Source: UBA4644 sp964541085 (lineage in GTDB: Bacteria; Bacillota; Clostridia; Oscillospirales; Butyricicoccaceae). From it: a DNA stretch of 53,579 nt. A program made the translations under genes and the position numbers. This document shows, one piece after another, positions 33,461-41,616 of this stretch. The notes under the pieces were generated by a model. That model was given only the letters and a program-made list of their open reading frames with translations, was not told the DNA's origin and did not search any database. The DNA is taken from the NCBI GenBank assembly GCA_964541085.1, contig CAZIPA010000012.1, forward strand, positions 1-53,579. Reading direction: 5' to 3'. Within the stretch, counting starts at the first letter, position 1. Every line of letters begins with the position of its first letter.

Positions 33461-35803
33461 TTACTCCGCCCGCTGGGTCATATCCGAGGTTTCCACGGTG
33501 ATGACCTGGCCATAGGCAACCTGCGTCTCCGCCGCCACATCCTGCTTGATAACGGTCTGGCTTCCCTCGGAAACACCGCCGCTGACCCGCACATACAGGC
33601 CCATATTCTGCAGGGTGCTCCGGGCGTGGCTCAGGGTCATGCCGGACAGCTCCGGCACGGTCAGCAGCTTTTCCGGCCGGCTTTCGCCCAGATAGAGAAT
33701 CGCCTTGCTGCCGCCGGAGACGATGGAGCCCGCCGCGGGAATCTGATCCGTCACGGCAGCGGCCGAGCCGACGCTCTGGCAGGTCAGGCCCAGCTTTTTC
33801 AGGGCGCTTTCCGCTTCACTGAGGCTCATTCCCGTGAGATCTGGCATGGTCACATTGCGGGAAGCCTGCTCCTCCTCGGTATACACCGGCTCCACCTCCA
33901 GATAGGGCAGCGCCTCCTCCAGAAACCGCCGCACCACCGGTGCGGTATTCAGACCGCCGGAAATGGGCAGCACCGTGGGCTCATCCATCAGGATCAGCAC
34001 GGCAATCTGGGGATTGTCTGCCGGGGCAAAGGCCACGAAGGAGGTCACATACACATCCTCCCCGTCCTTGGTTTTCCGTTCGATATTTTCCGTGGTGCCG
34101 GTCTTGCCCGCCACCCGATAGCCTGCCACATAGGCATTTTTACCGGTACCGGTTTTGACCACATCCTCCAGCATATCCCGCATTTGCAGCGAGGTCTGCT
34201 GGGAGATCACCTGCCGCACCTCCGTGCGGCCATAGCTCTGGGCTACGGTGCCATCGGCGTTGAGAACCTCCTTCACCACATGAGGCTGCAAAAGCGTACC
34301 GCCGTTGGCCACAGCGGAAACCGCCGTAACCAGCTGAAGGGGCGTGACAGAAAAGTTCTGGCCGAAGGAATATACCGCCAGGTCCACGCCGCTGTTCAGG
34401 TTGAAGATGCCCAGTTCCTCACCGGGCAGATCCACGCCGGTTTTGCTGCGCACGCCAAAGGCAGAGGCATATTCGCCGAACCGCTGGATGCCCAGCGCCT
34501 GGCCAATGGTAATCAATGCCGGGTTGCAGGAGTTTTTCAGAGCGTCCCGCAGATTTTCGTCTCCATGGCCTCCCCGTTTCCAGCAGCCGATGGGCCGGCT
34601 CCAGCCCTCTACCAGCTTGGAGCCGCTGCAATAAAAGTGGGTATTTTCGCTGACCACACCTTCCTCCAGTGCGGAGGCCATGGTGATGATCTTGAAGGTG
34701 GAGCCGGGATAGTACAGAAAGGACACGCCCTTATTGCTCCACATCTGATAAACCGCGTTGCTGCGGGCCTGCGCCCGTGCGCTTTCGTCTTCAATCAGCG
34801 CCAGTTCAGCCTCTGTTTCCTCCGAAAGCAGGAAGGGCTCGTTGGGGTCATAATCCGGATAGGAGGCCATGGCCAGAATGCCGCCGTCATTCACATCCAT
34901 GACGACACCGATGGCAGAGCCCTTGACCTCGTTGTCATTGTAGGCGATCTCCAGATGCTTTTCCAGATAGTGCTGCAATACCTCGTCAATGGTCAGCACC
35001 AGCGAACAGCCGTCCTCCGCCGCATAATAGGTTTCATAATCCTCGGTGATGGCGTTGCCCCGGGTATCCGTCAGAGAAACCGCCCGGCCCGGCGTACCGG
35101 TGAGCAGGTCGTCATATTTTTTCTCCAGACCGGCAAGTCCCTGTTCATCGCTGCCCACGCAGCCCAGCACCCCGGAAAGAAAGCTGCCATAGGGATAATA
35201 ACGGGTGGAATCGGCCTCAAAATAGAGAAAGCCGGTATATTTGTTTTCCTGAATAAATGCCCGCACCGGGTCGGCATCCTCTTTTTCGATGCCCCGCAGA
35301 AGCACCTGATAGGCCCCGCCCTTTTCCACCTTGGCCAGAATGGTCTCCTGCTCCAGCTCCAGCAGGGTGGGCAGCGTTTTCAGCACATTATCCAGCCGCT
35401 GCTGCTGAAAATAGTCGCAGGTCTCCGGTGCCAGCTGGGCATCTGCCTTCACCTGTTTTGTGGTCAGGCTATACCGTTCCCGATATTCCTTTTTTTCCGC
35501 CGAAAGCAGATCCTCATATTTCTCCGGCCGCAGCTGGCTGGGGCTGAGAATCAGCATTTCCGTGCTGGCGGAAATGGCCAGCGGCTTGCCGTTGGTATCG
35601 TAAATCGTGCCCCGGGTGGGATAGATGGTCACATCCCGGGTCTGGCTGCTCAGGGCCTTCTGGGTATAAAAATCCCGCTTGATGATTTGCAGATAAGCCA
35701 GCCGGGCCAGAATGGCGGCAAAGCAAATCACGCAGAATACCACGGCCAGCAGCCGGATTCTGCGCCGCACATGAATGTCAGCCGTTCGATCAATCTTGGA
35801 CAT
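33461..35803 (-). CDS. Class B penicillin-binding protein, SpoVD/PBP2 type, with two PASTA domains
   Basis: Bitopic transpeptidase of 780 residues. One membrane helix (17-37) is followed by a dimerisation domain with RGTIYDTNG (64-72) and the transpeptidase domain with Ser368 in STFK, SCN (425-427) and KTG (567-569). Two C-terminal PASTA repeats lie at about 650-780. This layout is that of SpoVD and of Bacillus PBP2B. In the dcw position it is probably the division PBP partnering FtsW; a sporulation role is possible. ATG at 35803 follows AAAGGAG. Confidence 0.93.
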   Translation of the reverse strand: MSKIDRTADIHVRRRIRLLAVVFCVICFAAILARLAYLQIIKRDFYTQKALSSQTRDVTIYPTRGTIYDTNGKPLAISASTEMLILSPSQLRPEKYEDLLSAEKKEYRERYSLTTKQVKADAQLAPETCDYFQQQRLDNVLKTLPTLLELEQETILAKVEKGGAYQVLLRGIEKEDADPVRAFIQENKYTGFLYFEADSTRYYPYGSFLSGVLGCVGSDEQGLAGLEKKYDDLLTGTPGRAVSLTDTRGNAITEDYETYYAAEDGCSLVLTIDEVLQHYLEKHLEIAYNDNEVKGSAIGVVMDVNDGGILAMASYPDYDPNEPFLLSEETEAELALIEDESARAQARSNAVYQMWSNKGVSFLYYPGSTFKIITMASALEEGVVSENTHFYCSGSKLVEGWSRPIGCWKRGGHGDENLRDALKNSCNPALITIGQALGIQRFGEYASAFGVRSKTGVDLPGEELGIFNLNSGVDLAVYSFGQNFSVTPLQLVTAVSAVANGGTLLQPHVVKEVLNADGTVAQSYGRTEVRQVISQQTSLQMRDMLEDVVKTGTGKNAYVAGYRVAGKTGTTENIERKTKDGEDVYVTSFVAFAPADNPQIAVLILMDEPTVLPISGGLNTAPVVRRFLEEALPYLEVEPVYTEEEQASRNVTMPDLTGMSLSEAESALKKLGLTCQSVGSAAAVTDQIPAAGSIVSGGSKAILYLGESRPEKLLTVPELSGMTLSHARSTLQNMGLYVRVSGGVSEGSQTVIKQDVAAETQVAYGQVITVETSDMTQRAE

Positions 35804-35927
35804 TACAACTCCTTTACGCAGGCTCCGGCAGCTGTCTTTCCCGCCGGATAAGTAGGAAAATGGAGCAAGACACAGCTTTGCGCCTTACTCCCCTTCTATG
35901 GCCTTCCCTCTGATTATATTGCGCCGC

Positions 35928-36437
35928 TCAATTCAGATATTCCAGCACGGCGTTAAAGCTGCGGGCGATGCGGCTCCAAAGGCCGTTTTCCTGCCGGGAC
36001 GCCTCCATGGAAGCCTCCGCCAGCACCATCCGATCACCGCTGCCCATCTCCACATAGGAAATCTGGCTCTTGTCCGCCTTGACCATGCCCAGCGTATTTT
36101 TGGCATAATCCTCCACGAACTCCAGATTGTAAAGCTGCTCCTTTTTGGCATTCAGCGCGCTGATATCGCTCTCCAGCGAAGAAATCTCCCGCCGCAGCTT
36201 GCTGTTGCCGGTGTTCAGAGAGGAAAGCCGCATATAGCTGCCCACCACACACAGAAGCACTGCGAACACGCCCGCCAGAATCACAGCATATTTGCCGTAA
36301 GGGATCGCAAGCCTGGGGGCCTTTTGGGAATGATTTTCCGGCAGGGCCCGAAGCTGTTGGGACTGTTCCTCCTGCAAAACCTGTTCTGCGGGGAATTGAA
36401 TTTTCCTTGCCGCATTATCCGCACCGTATCTGCTCAT
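35928..36437 (-). CDS. ftsL: FtsL-type cell division protein
   Basis: A 169-residue bitopic protein with a cytoplasmic tail of about 50 residues, one membrane helix (about 52-72) and an extracellular coiled coil (about 76-115, KLRREISSLESDISALNAK). It then has the DivIC/FtsL-like segment VEDYAKNTLGMVK. Sequence similarity within this family is low, so the name rests on topology and on the position between rsmH and the division PBP. ATG at 36437 follows AAGGAG; the upstream GTG is less likely. The 124-bp gap to the PBP gene is longer than others in the cluster. Confidence 0.82.
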   Translation of the reverse strand: MSRYGADNAARKIQFPAEQVLQEEQSQQLRALPENHSQKAPRLAIPYGKYAVILAGVFAVLLCVVGSYMRLSSLNTGNSKLRREISSLESDISALNAKKEQLYNLEFVEDYAKNTLGMVKADKSQISYVEMGSGDRMVLAEASMEASRQENGLWSRIARSFNAVLEYLN

Positions 36438-36467
36438 GTTCACCGCTCCTTCCCGTTATCATCCGTA

Positions 36468-37400
36468 TCAAAGTTTTTCCGCCACCCGAAGCTTGGCCGA
36501 GCGGGCACGGGGATTTTCCTCCTGCTCCTGCTGGTCTGCCACGATGGGGCTTTTGGTCAATATTTTTACACGGGGCTGCTTGCCGCAGATGCACACCGGA
36601 AACTCCGGCGGACAGGTGCAGCCCCGGGCCGCATCCTGAAAGATATGCTTTACGATCCGATCCTCCAGCGAATGAAAGCTGATGACTGCGCACCGGCCGC
36701 CGGGGGCCAGACAGTCAATGGCATCCGCAACCGCCGTCTCCACCGCGGAGAGCTCGCCGTTTACCTGAATGCGGATGGCCTGAAAGGTTCGCTTGGCAGG
36801 ATGCTGCTTTTCCTTTTTCGCCGACGCGGGCATGGCGCTTTTGATAATGTCCACCAGCTCCAGCGTGGTCTCCACAGGAGCCTGCTCCCGCCGCCGCACA
36901 ATGGCCGAGGCGATTTTTCCGGCAAAGCGCTCTTCTCCATACAGGCTGATGATCCGCCGCAGCTCTTCAAAGCTTTCCTCGTTCACCACATTCCAGGCAC
37001 TGTAGCTCTGGCTGCGGTCCATCCGCATATCCAGCGGCGCATCCTGCATATAGGAAAAGCCCCGTTCGGGATTGTCCAGCTGATAGGAGGACACGCCCAG
37101 ATCAAAGAGAATGCCGTCCAGCGCCGGAAGCTCCAGCTCCTCCAGCCGGGTTTTCAGCTCAGAAAAATTGCTCTGTACAAAGGTGACCTTGTGCAGATGG
37201 CCCTCCAGCCGCTTTTTTGCCGCAGCCAGCGCCTCCTCGTCCCGGTCAAAGCAGATCAGCCTTCCGGTGTCCAGCTGCTCCGCAATGGCCAGCGAATGTC
37301 CGCCGCCGCCGGTGGTGGCATCCGCATAGATTCCGTCCGGACGGATGTGCAGTCCCTGTATACATTCGGGACGCAGCACGGAAATGTGTTCAAATTCCAT
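36468..37400 (-). CDS. rsmH: 16S rRNA (cytosine1402-N4)-methyltransferase RsmH
   Basis: SAM-dependent methyltransferase for C1402 in the ribosomal P site. The 310 residues include the SAM motif DATTGGGGHS (27-36), LFDLGVSS, and the C-terminal RCAVISFHSLEDRIVK. It starts 2 bp after the mraZ stop, so the two are coupled, as in nearly all dcw clusters. Confidence 0.96.
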   Translation of the reverse strand: MEFEHISVLRPECIQGLHIRPDGIYADATTGGGGHSLAIAEQLDTGRLICFDRDEEALAAAKKRLEGHLHKVTFVQSNFSELKTRLEELELPALDGILFDLGVSSYQLDNPERGFSYMQDAPLDMRMDRSQSYSAWNVVNEESFEELRRIISLYGEERFAGKIASAIVRRREQAPVETTLELVDIIKSAMPASAKKEKQHPAKRTFQAIRIQVNGELSAVETAVADAIDCLAPGGRCAVISFHSLEDRIVKHIFQDAARGCTCPPEFPVCICGKQPRVKILTKSPIVADQQEQEENPRARSAKLRVAEKL

Positions 37401-37402
37401 GC

Positions 37403-37822
37403 TTACACCCCCAGCGCATCCATGGTGGCCATCAGGGCATCCTTCTTCTGATCCAGCTCTTCGTTATATTTCTCCCAGGCGGCGGTGTTCCAGATCTCCA
37501 CCCGATCCATCATGCCGATGATGGTCACTTCCTTTTCCAGATCGGCATACTGCCGCAGAATGGGCGGCACCACGATCCGGCCCTGGGCATCCGGCTCCAG
37601 CTCATAGTTGGCAGCGTAAAACCGGCGGATATCCCGGCCTACGGAAATGGGCATGGCGTTGACCTTTTCCTGAAGGTGATTCCACTGTTCCTCCGAAAAC
37701 ACCGTCAGACAGTGATCCATGCCGCGGAAAATGACGGCGTGCTCTCCCAGTGCTTCCCGGAGGCGAATGGGAAAAATCATACGGCCCTTGGCATCAATGT
37801 TGTGCCGATACTCACCGCGCAT
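37403..37822 (-). CDS. mraZ: MraZ, transcriptional regulator of the dcw cluster
   Basis: A 139-residue AbrB-fold protein with two SpoVT/AbrB-like halves, visible as KGRMIFPIRLREAL (about 11-24) and QGRIVVPPILRQYA (about 79-92). MraZ binds repeats upstream of its own gene and tunes expression of the dcw cluster. ATG at 37822 follows GGGAGG. It is the first gene of the cluster, about 80 bp downstream of a strong promoter that contains possible MraZ boxes. Confidence 0.95.
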   Translation of the reverse strand: MRGEYRHNIDAKGRMIFPIRLREALGEHAVIFRGMDHCLTVFSEEQWNHLQEKVNAMPISVGRDIRRFYAANYELEPDAQGRIVVPPILRQYADLEKEVTIIGMMDRVEIWNTAAWEKYNEELDQKKDALMATMDALGV

Positions 37823-37861
37823 TTTTCCGCCTCCCTTCCAAGAAAATCACCGCTCATCACC

Positions 37862-37922
37862 CCAAAGTGGAGTGAATTTGGGCTTTGCCGCCATCATGCT
37901 TCTATTATAAACACCACTTTGG
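37862..37922. promoter_or_regulatory. Inverted CCAAAGTGG boxes, candidate MraZ-binding sites
   Basis: CCAAAGTGG occurs at 37862-37870 on the plus strand and at 37914-37922 on the minus strand, a perfect 9-bp inverted repeat with a 43-bp gap. One copy lies between the -35 and -10 boxes of the mraZ promoter, the other downstream of the predicted start. AAAGTGG-like boxes are reported MraZ targets in other bacteria; the use here is inference. Confidence 0.5.
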
Positions 37923-37932
37923 AAAATTGCAA
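37904..37932 (-). promoter_or_regulatory. Sigma-A-type promoter of the dcw cluster
   Basis: Minus-strand TTGCAA and TATAAT with 17-bp spacing, about 82 bp upstream of the mraZ start codon. It is the only clear promoter in front of the eleven-gene cluster. Confidence 0.78.
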
Positions 37933-38055
37933 TAGGGAATCCGGAAGTTTTCCGCAGGAATCCCGGAGAATTTTTCAGTTTTTCCGACAAACTCCGTCCT
38001 TTTTCTCTCATCCTGCCGAATGTATATTCTCTTCCCCGCCGCACAAGCTAACAAA

Positions 38056-38079
38056 GAAAAAAGCCGCCCGCAGGCGGCT
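38056..38079 (-). terminator. Terminator-like hairpin between DUF1540 and the dcw promoter
   Basis: AGCCGCC, short loop, GGCGGCT, followed by six T on the minus strand. Read in that direction it would stop transcription coming from the DUF1540/mutY side before it enters the mraZ promoter. On the plus strand it lies in the DUF1540 leader. Confidence 0.6.
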
Positions 38080-38099
38080 GAAAGGAAGGTTATTTCCCC

Positions 38100-38429
38100 A
38101 TGAGCTATTTACGATGCATCGCCCGGCATTGTGCCAACAATCAGAACGATCTCTGTATCCGGGAAGAGATTTGCGTGGAGGGTGCCTCCGCCGACCGGAA
38201 AAATGACACCTGCTGCGACAGCTTTACCCGCCGTGCGGAAAATTACAGCAATGTGGTGGCCCGCCACACCAGCGCCCAGCCGGAGACGGACATTCACTGT
38301 GATGTGTGCTCCTGCTCCTACAACCGGGAGTGCAAGTGCTCCGCCCCCAGCGTGGACATCGGCGGTGTCAGCGCCTGCACCTGCAAGGAAACCCAGTGCA
38401 GCACCTACGACAGCAAAAAAGAGCGCTGA
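38100..38429 (+). CDS. Cysteine-rich protein with two DUF1540-like units
   Basis: A 109-residue protein with 14 cysteines (residues 6, 11, 19, 25, 38, 39, 67, 70, 72, 78, 80, 93, 95, 100). The second half matches the DUF1540 pattern: CDVCSCSYNRECKCSA, then a short hydrophobic stretch and CTCKETQCSTY. The first half looks like a diverged copy. There is no signal peptide. DUF1540 proteins are common in spore-forming Clostridia; function is unknown and metal binding is plausible. AAGGAAGG lies 10 bases before ATG at 38100. It is a single-gene unit on the plus strand with a terminator behind. Confidence 0.82.
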   Translation: MSYLRCIARHCANNQNDLCIREEICVEGASADRKNDTCCDSFTRRAENYSNVVARHTSAQPETDIHCDVCSCSYNRECKCSAPSVDIGGVSACTCKETQCSTYDSKKER

Positions 38430-38435
38430 AGCAGC

Positions 38436-38463
38436 AAAAAAGTCTGGCCGGAGCCAGACTTTT
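38436..38463 (+). terminator. Terminator after the DUF1540 gene, first copy of a repeated hairpin
   Basis: A perfect stem of at least 11 bp (AAAAGTCTGGC / GCCAGACTTTT) with loop CGGA, 7 bp after the stop codon. The same 27-bp sequence recurs at 38649-38675. Confidence 0.8.
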
Positions 38464-38648
38464 CAGCGTGTCAAATAATATAGAACAGGGCTCCGCCCTA
38501 AAGAATCGTTTTTGCCTGCAATCTATGTGATTGTAGGTAAAAACACCGTAACCCGCCGGATTTTCCGCAGAAAATCGGCGAAACCGGCCCGCAGGCCGGA
38601 GCCAATTTGTCGAAGAAAACCCAGCGAAGCGGTTTTCTGACAGCCTCG

Positions 38649-38675
38649 AAAAAGTCTGGCCGGAGCCAGACTTTT
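38649..38675 (-). terminator. Terminator after mutY, second copy of the repeated hairpin
   Basis: Same stem and loop as the copy at 38436-38463, here 12 bp beyond the mutY stop and followed by a T run on the minus strand. Confidence 0.78.
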
Positions 38676-38687
38676 ATATTACACAGC

Positions 38688-39719
38688 TTACGCTTCCTCC
38701 AGAAACTGGCGAAAGGCGGTTGGCAGGGCATATTCCCGGGCCAGCTCCTGCCGGGTGTGCCAGACAAAGGGGCCGGTCTGTTCCTGCACGGTGATCTCAT
38801 AGCCGGTCATATTCCACTCCACATGGGTGAAAATATGCTTTCGCCGCAGCTGCGCCCGCACATCCGAGGGCCGCAGGCCCCAGCGCTCCACCTGTGCCAG
38901 CGCCTGCTCCACAGTCATTTCGCCCTCTGCGTTGGGCAGCTGCCACAGTCCCGCCAGCAATCCCCGGGACGGGCGCTTGCACAGGGCAAGCTTTCCGTCG
39001 CAATCCAGCAGAAACACGGTCAGTGCCTGCTGCCGCCGGGGCTTTTTCGCTTCTTTTTTCGGGAATGCCTGCACCTCTCCCCGCAGACAGGCTTCGCAGT
39101 GTTCCCGCAGGGGACACACCTCACACCGGGGCGCACCGTTGGGCACGCAGACCGACGCCCCCAGCTCCATCAGCGACTGGGTAAACAGTCCGCACTGCCC
39201 CGGGGGATAAACGGCCTCCAGCAGCAGGCGAAAGCGTTTTTTCTGTTCCTCCCGGGGCGCGGCATCTGCCAGATAGCGGGACAGCACCCGCAGTACATTG
39301 CCGTCCACCGCAGCGCAGGGCCGGTCAAAGCAGATAGATGCAATGGCTCCCGCCGTATATTCGCCGATGCCCGGCAGAGCCAGCAGCTCCTCCGCCGTAT
39401 CGGGAAACCGGCCCTCCCGCTCCCACGCCACGATACGGGCAGTTTTTTGCAGATTTCGGGCCCGGTTATAATAGCCCAGTCCCTCCCAGAGCTTCAGCAG
39501 CTGTTCCTCCGGCACCTCCGCCAGAGCAAACACATCGGGCAGCGCCTGCAAAAAGCGGGTATAATAGCCCTTTACTGCCTCCACCCGGGTCTGCTGGAGC
39601 ATGATCTCCGAAAGCCACACGGAATACGGCTCCTGATTTTCCCGCCAGGGCAGCGGCCTTGCATTCTCCCGGAACCAGGGCAGCAGCAGTCCGGGCAGCA
39701 GCCTGACAGAATCCTCCAC
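38688..39719 (-). CDS. mutY: Adenine DNA glycosylase MutY
   Basis: Removes adenine mispaired with 8-oxoguanine. The 343 residues include the HhH motif LPGIGEYTAGAI, the catalytic aspartate in AAVDGNVLRV and the catalytic glutamate in SEIMLQQT. The Fe-S loop is CVPNGAPRCEVCPLREHC, spaced C-x7-C-x2-C-x5-C, one residue longer in the first gap than in E. coli. A C-terminal Nudix-like domain for 8-oxoG recognition (about 225-343) follows. The start is GTG at 39719 after a G-rich ribosome site. It is a single-gene unit between the tsf terminator and the repeated hairpin. Confidence 0.94.
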   Translation of the reverse strand: MEDSVRLLPGLLLPWFRENARPLPWRENQEPYSVWLSEIMLQQTRVEAVKGYYTRFLQALPDVFALAEVPEEQLLKLWEGLGYYNRARNLQKTARIVAWEREGRFPDTAEELLALPGIGEYTAGAIASICFDRPCAAVDGNVLRVLSRYLADAAPREEQKKRFRLLLEAVYPPGQCGLFTQSLMELGASVCVPNGAPRCEVCPLREHCEACLRGEVQAFPKKEAKKPRRQQALTVFLLDCDGKLALCKRPSRGLLAGLWQLPNAEGEMTVEQALAQVERWGLRPSDVRAQLRRKHIFTHVEWNMTGYEITVQEQTGPFVWHTRQELAREYALPTAFRQFLEEA

Positions 39720-39741
39720 GACGCTTCCCCCCTTTCCTCTT

Positions 39742-39772
39742 GAAAAAGAGCCCCGGGCACAGCCCGGAGCTC
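39742..39772 (-). terminator. Rho-independent terminator after tsf
   Basis: Stem GAGCTCCGGGC pairing with GCCCGGGGCTC, followed by five T on the minus strand, 20 bp past the tsf stop. Confidence 0.85.
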
Positions 39773-39791
39773 TGAAATGGATCTGTTGCGA

Positions 39792-40718
39792 TTACGCCTT
39801 CTGGCCGGCCAGCTGTGCGATCTCGGCAGCGAAGTTCTCCTGCTTCTTCTCGATGCCCTCGCCGCGCTCAAAGCGGACAGCGTTCTTGAAGGCAACCTTG
39901 CCGCCCAGCTTCTTGGCAGCATCGGCGATATAACCTTCCACGGTGCCGGTGAAAATGTCGCCCCGGACGAACTCCTGCTGGAGCAGGCAGTTCTCGGAGT
40001 AGAACTTGTTCATCTTGCCGGCAGCGATCTTTTCCTTCACCTGCTGGGGCTTGGAAGCCATCTGAGGATCGTTGTCCATCTGGGCCAGAACAATCTTCTT
40101 TTCCTCTTCCAGAACCTCATCGGTGACCATGGCCTTGTCCCAGAAGCGGGGATTCAGAGCGGCGATCTGCATGGCAACATCCTTACCGATCTCGGTAGCG
40201 TCCACAGCGCCTTCCACATCCAGATTGACCAGAACGCCGATCTTGCCCTTCATATGGACATAGGGCACGCAAACGCCGGTATCAATGCGGGCGAAGCGGC
40301 GAATCTGCATATTCTCACGGAGCGCCAGGAACAGCTCGTCCTTGGCGGTGGCAACGGTACCCTTGCCGTCCACCCAGGTGCAGTTCTGCAGAGCATCCAC
40401 ATCGGCGGGATTCTCCTTGGCCACCACAGCGGCCACGCCCTTGACGAAGGTCTGGAACATTTCGCCGTTGGCCACAAAGTCGGTCTCGCAGTTGACTTCC
40501 ACAACCACGCCCACGCCGTCTACCACGGTGGCGTAAGCCATACCCTCGGCGGCCACACGGCCAGCCTTCTTAGCCTGAGAAGCCAGGCCCTTTTCACGCA
40601 GCAGCTCAATTGCCTTGTCCACATCGCCGTCGGTCTCGGTGAGGGCCTTCTTGCAGTCCATCATGCCGCAGCCGGTCATTTCGCGAAGATTCTTAACATC
40701 AGCAGCAGTAAATACCAT
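39792..40718 (-). CDS. tsf: Elongation factor Ts
   Basis: Guanine nucleotide exchange factor for EF-Tu. The 308 residues comprise the N-terminal UBA-like domain (about 1-54, with LREMTGCGMMDCKKAL), the core dimer domains and a C-terminal module ending in FAAEIAQL. The TDFVAN motif that contacts EF-Tu is at about residues 79-84. It follows rpsB with a 97-bp gap that holds an intergenic terminator, so the EF-Ts level can be set below that of S2. Confidence 0.97.
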   Translation of the reverse strand: MVFTAADVKNLREMTGCGMMDCKKALTETDGDVDKAIELLREKGLASQAKKAGRVAAEGMAYATVVDGVGVVVEVNCETDFVANGEMFQTFVKGVAAVVAKENPADVDALQNCTWVDGKGTVATAKDELFLALRENMQIRRFARIDTGVCVPYVHMKGKIGVLVNLDVEGAVDATEIGKDVAMQIAALNPRFWDKAMVTDEVLEEEKKIVLAQMDNDPQMASKPQQVKEKIAAGKMNKFYSENCLLQQEFVRGDIFTGTVEGYIADAAKKLGGKVAFKNAVRFERGEGIEKKQENFAAEIAQLAGQKA

Positions 40719-40755
40719 AATATATATCCTCCTATGGAATCAGAATAGTTTTTTC

Positions 40756-40789
40756 AAAAAAGGGCGGGGCGGTGCCGGAGCGCCGCCCC
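40756..40789 (-). terminator. Intergenic terminator/attenuator between rpsB and tsf
   Basis: Minus-strand GGGGCGG ... CCGCCCC stem, then GCCC and six T. Partial termination here would reduce tsf relative to rpsB. No separate tsf promoter was seen. Confidence 0.7.
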
Positions 40790-40815
40790 GTGTGTTCTGG
40801 GGTTATTTTTCCTGC

Positions 40816-41616
40816 TTATTCCGCAGCGATTTCTTCCGCAGTCTTGGAAGCGCGCTTTCTGGGAGCGCGGGGGGTGGTGTCCACGGGAGCCTGCTCGGCG
40901 GCGGGAGCGGTCTCATCAGAGACTTCCAGCTGCTCGCCCTGACGGCCCTCGGTGATGGCAGCGCCCATGGTGGCGGCAATCAGCTTGATGGCGCGGATGG
41001 CGTCATCGTTGCCGGGGATCACATAATCCACCTCATCGGGATCGCAGTTGGTGTCCACGATAGCAACGATGGGGATACCCAGCTTGCGGGCTTCGGCGAT
41101 GGCGTTCTTTTCCTTGCGCAGGTCAACCACGAACAGAGCGCCGGGCAGCTTCTTCATTTCCTTCACGCCGCCCAGATACTTTTCCAGCTTTTCGATCTCG
41201 AGACGCAGCTTGATGACTTCCTTCTTGGGCAGCAGATCAAAGGTGCCGTCCTCGGACATCCGGTTCAGCTGATTCAGACGCTCCACGCGCTGCCGCATGG
41301 TCTTGAAGTTGGTGAGCATACCGCCCAGCCAGCGGGCGTTCACATAGAACATACCGACCTTCTCGGCCTCTTCCTTCACGGCGTCCTGAGCCTGCTTCTT
41401 GGTGCCCACGAACAGAACGGTACCGCCCTCGGCAGCCAGATCACGAACGAAGAAATAAGCCTCTTCCAGCTTCTTCACGGTCTTCTGCAGGTCGATGATG
41501 TAGATGCCGTTGCGCTCCATAAAGATATACTCGGCCATCTTGGGGTTCCAGCGGCGGGTCTGGTGTCCGAAATGGACGCCGGCTTCCAGCAGCTGCTTCA
41601 TGCTGATTACAGACAT
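40816..41616 (-). CDS. rpsB: 30S ribosomal protein S2
   Basis: The 266-residue S2 protein. N-terminal LLEAGVHFGHQTRRWNP and the central TNFKTMRQRVERLNQL are diagnostic. The last 40 residues form an alanine- and proline-rich tail ending in basic residues, longer than in E. coli S2. ATG at 41616 follows AGGAGG; an upstream in-frame extension falls in the leader and is rejected. It is transcribed with tsf from the promoter at 41747-41775. Confidence 0.96.
   Translation of the reverse strand: MSVISMKQLLEAGVHFGHQTRRWNPKMAEYIFMERNGIYIIDLQKTVKKLEEAYFFVRDLAAEGGTVLFVGTKKQAQDAVKEEAEKVGMFYVNARWLGGMLTNFKTMRQRVERLNQLNRMSEDGTFDLLPKKEVIKLRLEIEKLEKYLGGVKEMKKLPGALFVVDLRKEKNAIAEARKLGIPIVAIVDTNCDPDEVDYVIPGNDDAIRAIKLIAATMGAAITEGRQGEQLEVSDETAPAAEQAPVDTTPRAPRKRASKTAEEIAAE

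Larger units (their letters stand above)
38436..38675. repeat. Hairpin array bounded by 27-bp direct repeats
   Basis: Between the DUF1540 gene and mutY lie two identical 27-bp hairpin sequences (38437-38463 and 38649-38675) and, between them, several more foldable units. These are a small GC stem (about 38487-38500), a 16-bp stem with two G-U pairs (38508-38523 with 38529-38544), a stem with one bulge (38554-38565 with 38570-38580), CCGGCC/GGCCGG (38584-38589 with 38594-38599), and GAAAACC/GGTTTTC (38615-38621 with 38631-38637). There is no credible gene. It could be a mobile non-coding repeat, a structured RNA, or stacked terminators. Confidence 0.6.

Noticed and set aside
35804..35927. A small gene in the gap between ftsL and the division PBP
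   Set aside because: The 124-bp gap can form an imperfect hairpin around AGCTGTGTCTT and AAGACAGCT but shows no frame with a ribosome site; it is not followed by a T run, so I did not call a terminator either.
38498..38800. A 100-codon minus-strand frame across the hairpin array and the end of mutY
   Set aside because: It overlaps mutY in another frame, has no ribosome site, and its sequence is dictated by the palindromic repeats.
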